Assembly (NCBI RefSeq): GCF_001620065.1
Contig: NZ_LQGV01000003.1
Span: 310,001-374,000 of the forward strand
DNA length: 64,000 nucleotides
Direction: 5' to 3'
Source of the DNA: Microbacterium sp. TNHR37B
GTDB taxonomy: Bacteria; Actinomycetota; Actinomycetes; Actinomycetales; Microbacteriaceae
Positions within the stretch are counted from its first letter, which is position 1. Each line of letters starts with the position of its first letter. Both the position numbers and the translations under genes were made by a program. The notes under the pieces are model-generated. The model saw only the letters and a list, made by a program, of their open reading frames with translations. It made no database searches and was not told the origin of the DNA. Shown one piece after another: positions 61,270-64,000 of the stretch.

Positions 61270-62826
61270 ATGACCACCCCACCCACCACCGACCCTGGGC
61301 CCCTGCCGCCGACACCGATCGCATTCCGTTCCCGGGGCGACCGGTTCTTCTCGTGGACCGCGGGCCTCGGCGTCGTCCGCTCCGAAGGATGGATCGGTGG
61401 GGTCGCCGCGGGACTTGCGGCTCGCCTGCGCGTGGACCCCCTCATCATCCGCGGCGTGCTCGTCGTCGCGGCATTGTTCGCCCTTCCGGCGATCCTCGCC
61501 TACGCCGTCGCGTGGGCGCTGCTTCCCGACCTCGACGACCGGATCGTGCTCCGCGACGCGCTGCACGGTCGGCTCACCGCGGCGCTCGGCGGCGTCGCCG
61601 TGTTCGCGATCGTGGGCCTGCTCCCGTCGCCGCTGCTGCTCCTGGTCACGGACCTGCCCGCGCGCGCGGCCGTGCTGGCCGTGCCGCTCGTGCTGATCCT
61701 GGTCATCGCCGCTTTCCTCGTGTTTCTGATCGTGCGTGCCTCCGGCCGCACCCCGGGTGAAGACGTCGTCGAGCCGCGATCGGCTTCCGCGGCGACGACC
61801 GGCCCGGATTCCTCCGCGGTACTGGGGTCCGGCGCGGAGGAAGCGGAGGGGGGCGCTGCGTCGGCCACGGTCGCGTCCTCCTCCGCGGTCCTCGCGCCCG
61901 CGTCGACCGCCGAGACGGTCGCTGCGGCGCCGCCGCCGGGGATCCTCGACGACACGGATGAGATGGCGCAGTGGCGCGCCCAGCACGCGGCGTGGAAGGA
62001 GCAGGATCAGCTCTGGCGCCAGCAACAACAAGACGCGGTCCGCGCCGCACGGGAACAGGCCCGCCGCGAGCGTCAGGCACGCGCCGCGGGCTTCTCCGCG
62101 GCGGCCGCGGAACGTCAGCGCGTGCGACGGGCGACGAACCCGCGCGCCCCGTTCGCCTTCATCGCCGCGGCCATCGGCGTCGGTGTCCTCGCCGGCACGA
62201 TCACGGCGCTGCAGCACGGGGGCTCCCTCGCTCCGGCGCGCGGACTCTTCGTGGCGGCCGCCGTGCTGGCGGTCGCGATGATCATCGCGGGGGTCGTCCG
62301 TCGACGCAGCGGATTTCTGGCGTTCCTCACCGCGCTCACCCTCACGGGAGGCGCGATCGCCGTCGCCGTTCCCGCGGCGATCGACCTTCATCTCGGCTCC
62401 TACGGCATCTCCAACCTGGGCCGTTCCGCCTCGTCGGACAGCGCCCCCTTCCGTCAGCCATGGGGCGATCTGAGCATCACGCTCGCCGATACCGGCCGCG
62501 ACGGCGCGACCTACGTGGACAAGCGACAGGGCTCCACGTTCATCGGGGTACAGCCCGGCGTGGAGGTGACCGTCGAAGTCACCACGGACGCCGCGGCTGT
62601 CGTGGCTTCCGGAACGGACACGCCGACACCCTGGACCGAGTTCTCGGACATGCCCGGCGGCACCGTCGAGACCCTTCCCGACGGACGACAGCTCTACCGG
62701 GTCACCGCGACGGCGGGACCCGAGCCCGCAACGACCCGCCACCGGGTCGTCATCGACCAGGACGCCGGCTACGTCGAGCTCTACTTGGAAAGCCCGGCCA
62801 CCCCCACGGAAGGCGACGGACAATGA
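61270..62826 (+). CDS. PspC domain membrane protein
   Basis: A 518-residue protein. A PspC domain is at about 35-100 (RSEGWIGGVAAGLAARLRVDPLIIRG). Several membrane segments, a charged coiled linker (about 235-290, rich in Arg/Gln/Glu) and a second membrane group follow. The C-terminal extracytoplasmic part (about 390-518; DLSITLADTGRDGATYVDKRQG) resembles a ligand or toast-rack-like beta domain. It probably signals envelope stress with the divergent kinase. ATG 61270 has AGGA upstream; 61234 is an alternative. It overlaps the next gene by 4 bases. Confidence 0.85.
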   Translation: MTTPPTTDPGPLPPTPIAFRSRGDRFFSWTAGLGVVRSEGWIGGVAAGLAARLRVDPLIIRGVLVVAALFALPAILAYAVAWALLPDLDDRIVLRDALHGRLTAALGGVAVFAIVGLLPSPLLLLVTDLPARAAVLAVPLVLILVIAAFLVFLIVRASGRTPGEDVVEPRSASAATTGPDSSAVLGSGAEEAEGGAASATVASSSAVLAPASTAETVAAAPPPGILDDTDEMAQWRAQHAAWKEQDQLWRQQQQDAVRAAREQARRERQARAAGFSAAAAERQRVRRATNPRAPFAFIAAAIGVGVLAGTITALQHGGSLAPARGLFVAAAVLAVAMIIAGVVRRRSGFLAFLTALTLTGGAIAVAVPAAIDLHLGSYGISNLGRSASSDSAPFRQPWGDLSITLADTGRDGATYVDKRQGSTFIGVQPGVEVTVEVTTDAAAVVASGTDTPTPWTEFSDMPGGTVETLPDGRQLYRVTATAGPEPATTRHRVVIDQDAGYVELYLESPATPTEGDGQ

Positions 62827-63212
62827 GCGACCTCGACGACATCCTCACCGACGAGCCGGCACCGTCGGCCACGAGCAACGCGTCGGGCCTGTCCCCGAGC
62901 ACTCGCGAGCCCGTGCCGCTGCAACCGCGGACACGCTGGGCCGCCATCGTGTGGGGCATCGTGTTCGGGGCCCTTGCCCTCGGCGGCCTCGCGCTGGTCT
63001 CCGACGGCACGCGCTTTGCCGACGTCGTGGCATGGAGCGCGGATCTGCAGCTCGCCACGGTGATCGGGTACGGTCTTCTCGTCGTCGGGAGCCTGGCGCT
63101 CATCCTCGGCGCCGTGGGCCTCCTCCGCCGCGCACAGGTCACCCTCGCCCGACGCCGCGCCGGCGAGCGGGAAGTCGCACAGGAGCTGCCCACCGTGGCG
63201 GAGCGAGAATGA
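62823..63212 (+). CDS. Small membrane protein of the PspC operon
   Basis: A 129-residue protein with two membrane segments (about 40-62 and 76-100). The N-terminus is acidic and Ser/Pro-rich and the C-terminus is basic. I recognise no named family. The ATG overlaps the PspC stop (ATGA), so it is translated with it and probably works in the same envelope-stress unit. Confidence 0.75.
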   Translation: MSDLDDILTDEPAPSATSNASGLSPSTREPVPLQPRTRWAAIVWGIVFGALALGGLALVSDGTRFADVVAWSADLQLATVIGYGLLVVGSLALILGAVGLLRRAQVTLARRRAGEREVAQELPTVAERE

Positions 63213-63216
63213 GACC

Positions 63217-63615
63217 GTGCGCACCATCCTGAACATCGTCTGGATCGTCTTCGCGGGCTTCTGGCTCTTCGTGGGGTACGTGGTGGCCGGGGTGCTGCTG
63301 TGTCTTCCGATCATCACGATCCCGTGGGCGATCGCGTCGTTCCGGACCGCCGGCTATGTCATCTGGCCCTTCGGGCGCACGATCGTCGACAAGCCGACCG
63401 CAGGGGTCGGCTCCTTTCTCGGCAACGTCGTGTGGGTGATCCTCGCCGGATGGTGGCTCGCGCTGGGCCATCTCGTGAGCGGCATCGCCCTGTGCATCAC
63501 CATCATCGGCATCCCGATGGCGATCGCCGACTTCAAGATGATCCCGATCTCCCTCATGCCGCTCGGCAAGGACATCGTCTCCACGCGTAGCGGGGCCTTC
63601 GACCCCGCCCGCTGA
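63217..63615 (+). CDS. YccF domain membrane protein
   Basis: A 132-residue protein with two copies of the YccF pattern: NIVWIVFAGFWLFVGYVVAG with TIPWAIASFR, and NVVWVILAGWWLALGHLVSG with GIPMAIADFK. Four membrane segments are predicted. Its function is unknown. It starts at GTG 63217, 4 bases after the previous gene, so it belongs to the PspC operon. Confidence 0.9.
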   Translation: MRTILNIVWIVFAGFWLFVGYVVAGVLLCLPIITIPWAIASFRTAGYVIWPFGRTIVDKPTAGVGSFLGNVVWVILAGWWLALGHLVSGIALCITIIGIPMAIADFKMIPISLMPLGKDIVSTRSGAFDPAR

Positions 63616-63665
63616 CCGTCACGAACAGACGCAAAGCGCAATCACAGGTCACACTCCTGGCCACG

Positions 63666-63689
63666 CCCACGCCGCCGGGTTAGCGTGGG
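63666..63689 (+). terminator. Probable terminator after the PspC-YccF operon
   Basis: CCCACGC (63666-63672) and GCGTGGG (63683-63689) form a 7-bp stem with a 10-base loop, 50 bases after the yccF stop. No U-tract follows. Confidence 0.5.
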
Positions 63690-63707
63690 GACCACTCACC
63701 ACACCTT

Positions 63708-63783
63708 CGCGGCGATCCGGGCGGTCCCGGGCACCGGCTCATACCCGGTCGCGTTGCGGGTTCGACTCCCGCCGTCGCGTCCA
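63708..63783 (+). tRNA. tRNA-like gene with CAU anticodon (Met or lysidine-Ile type), atypical
   Basis: The 76-base cloverleaf has an acceptor stem CGCGGCG/CGTCGCG with one G-U pair, an anticodon stem ACCGG/CCGGT with loop CTCATAC (anticodon CAT), a T arm GCGGG/CCCGC with loop TTCGACT, and an encoded CCA at 63781-63783. The D arm is unusual: CCGG/CCGG with a 6-base loop, and bases 8-10 are ATC instead of the usual T, purine, G. It could be a functional divergent tRNA, a foreign tRNA or a decaying copy. Confidence 0.6.
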
Positions 63784-63891
63784 CTCCCGAGAGGGCCCCG
63801 CCCGCGTGTGGAATGAAATGATTCGCGCTCCTCGCCGACGAGTGCCGGCGATGACGCCACACTTCGCCCCGCGTTGTTCGATCGATCTTCC

Positions 63892-63951
63892 GGTATTCCT
63901 GTACATGTGCTTACATATAAACCTGTAACTACGATCACAGGAATACCTGTA
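63892..63951 (+). promoter_or_regulatory. Repeat-rich promoter/operator region
   Basis: CCTGTA occurs at 63898, 63922 and 63946, exactly 24 bases apart, each in a TAxxCCTGTA-like context. GGTATTCCTGT (63892-63902) and ACAGGAATACC (63937-63947) are perfect inverted repeats. A -10-like TATAAA lies at 63916-63921. The region is much richer in A/T than its surroundings. Confidence 0.55.
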
Positions 63952-63965
63952 GACCGAGGAGAGCG

Positions 63966-64000
63966 ATGAAGGGCAACGAACTGGTGTGGCGCTCTCTCGC
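63966..64000 (+). CDS. Start of a gene cut by the window end
   Basis: ATG at 63966 is preceded by GAGGAGAG at good spacing. The visible residues are MKGNELVWRSL. No family can be assigned from 11 residues. It is likely to be controlled by the repeats at 63892-63951. Confidence 0.6.
   Translation, partial: MKGNELVWRSL

Overview
The window is high-GC, gene-dense actinobacterial DNA. GTG starts, 4-bp ATGA/GTGA overlaps, a monomeric isocitrate dehydrogenase, a DUF6350/PerM-like protein beside purN-purH, and a DUF6716-type protein together suggest Microbacteriaceae, probably Microbacterium. That placement is inferred from protein resemblance and composition only. The window looks chromosomal; I see no transposase, integrase, phage gene, CRISPR array or rRNA.

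Layout. (1) 1-5650: an amino-sugar uptake cluster on the minus strand (ROK regulator, binding protein, two permeases, ROK kinase, nagB cut by the window edge), with a candidate ROK operator in front of the regulator. (2) 5816-9145: an L,D-transpeptidase, a CE7-type acetyl esterase and a BadF/BadG-type sugar kinase on the plus strand. (3) 9160-15526: isocitrate dehydrogenase, a GNAT acetyltransferase, a compact five-gene operon in which alternate-signal-peptide exported proteins are followed by a SipW-like signal peptidase, and a VOC protein. (4) 15581-21585: a heterodimeric ABC exporter with a possible leader peptide, then Ogt and an Ada/AlkA fusion for alkylation repair. (5) 21664-26841: purH, purN, DUF6350, then a purine permease. 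(6) 26860-38347: a plant-polysaccharide cluster with an ABC importer, a LacI regulator, two GH43 enzymes, a GH2 enzyme, a sugar isomerase and an oxidoreductase. Four copies of one LacI-type operator lie in it. (7) 38518-42725: sucD, sucC, a TetR regulator and an acyl-CoA dehydrogenase. icd and sucCD share a palindrome in their upstream regions. (8) 42768-51632: a secreted beta-solenoid-like repeat protein, LigC-type DNA ligase, a structured intergenic RNA candidate with a C8 loop, a ThrE-type exporter, an AI-2E family transporter, a DUF6716 protein, a lipoprotein, a LigD-type polymerase and an SseB protein. (9) 51755-63615: two related secreted repeat proteins, PcrA/UvrD helicase, a membrane glycosyltransferase, a two-component system whose kinase carries PspC, and a divergent PspC membrane protein operon. 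(10) 63616-64000: an unusual CAU-anticodon tRNA-like gene and an AT-richer, repeat-rich promoter before a gene cut by the window end.

How they work together. Regions 1 and 6 are two self-contained catabolic regulons: a ROK system for amino sugars and a LacI system for arabinan- or xylan-type oligosaccharides. Regions 3, 8 and 9 hold a notable set of surface proteins (alternate-signal-peptide proteins, a sortase-like anchor, a repeat solenoid and tandem Ig-like proteins). LigC and the LigD-type polymerase are about 5 kb apart and probably act together in DNA repair.
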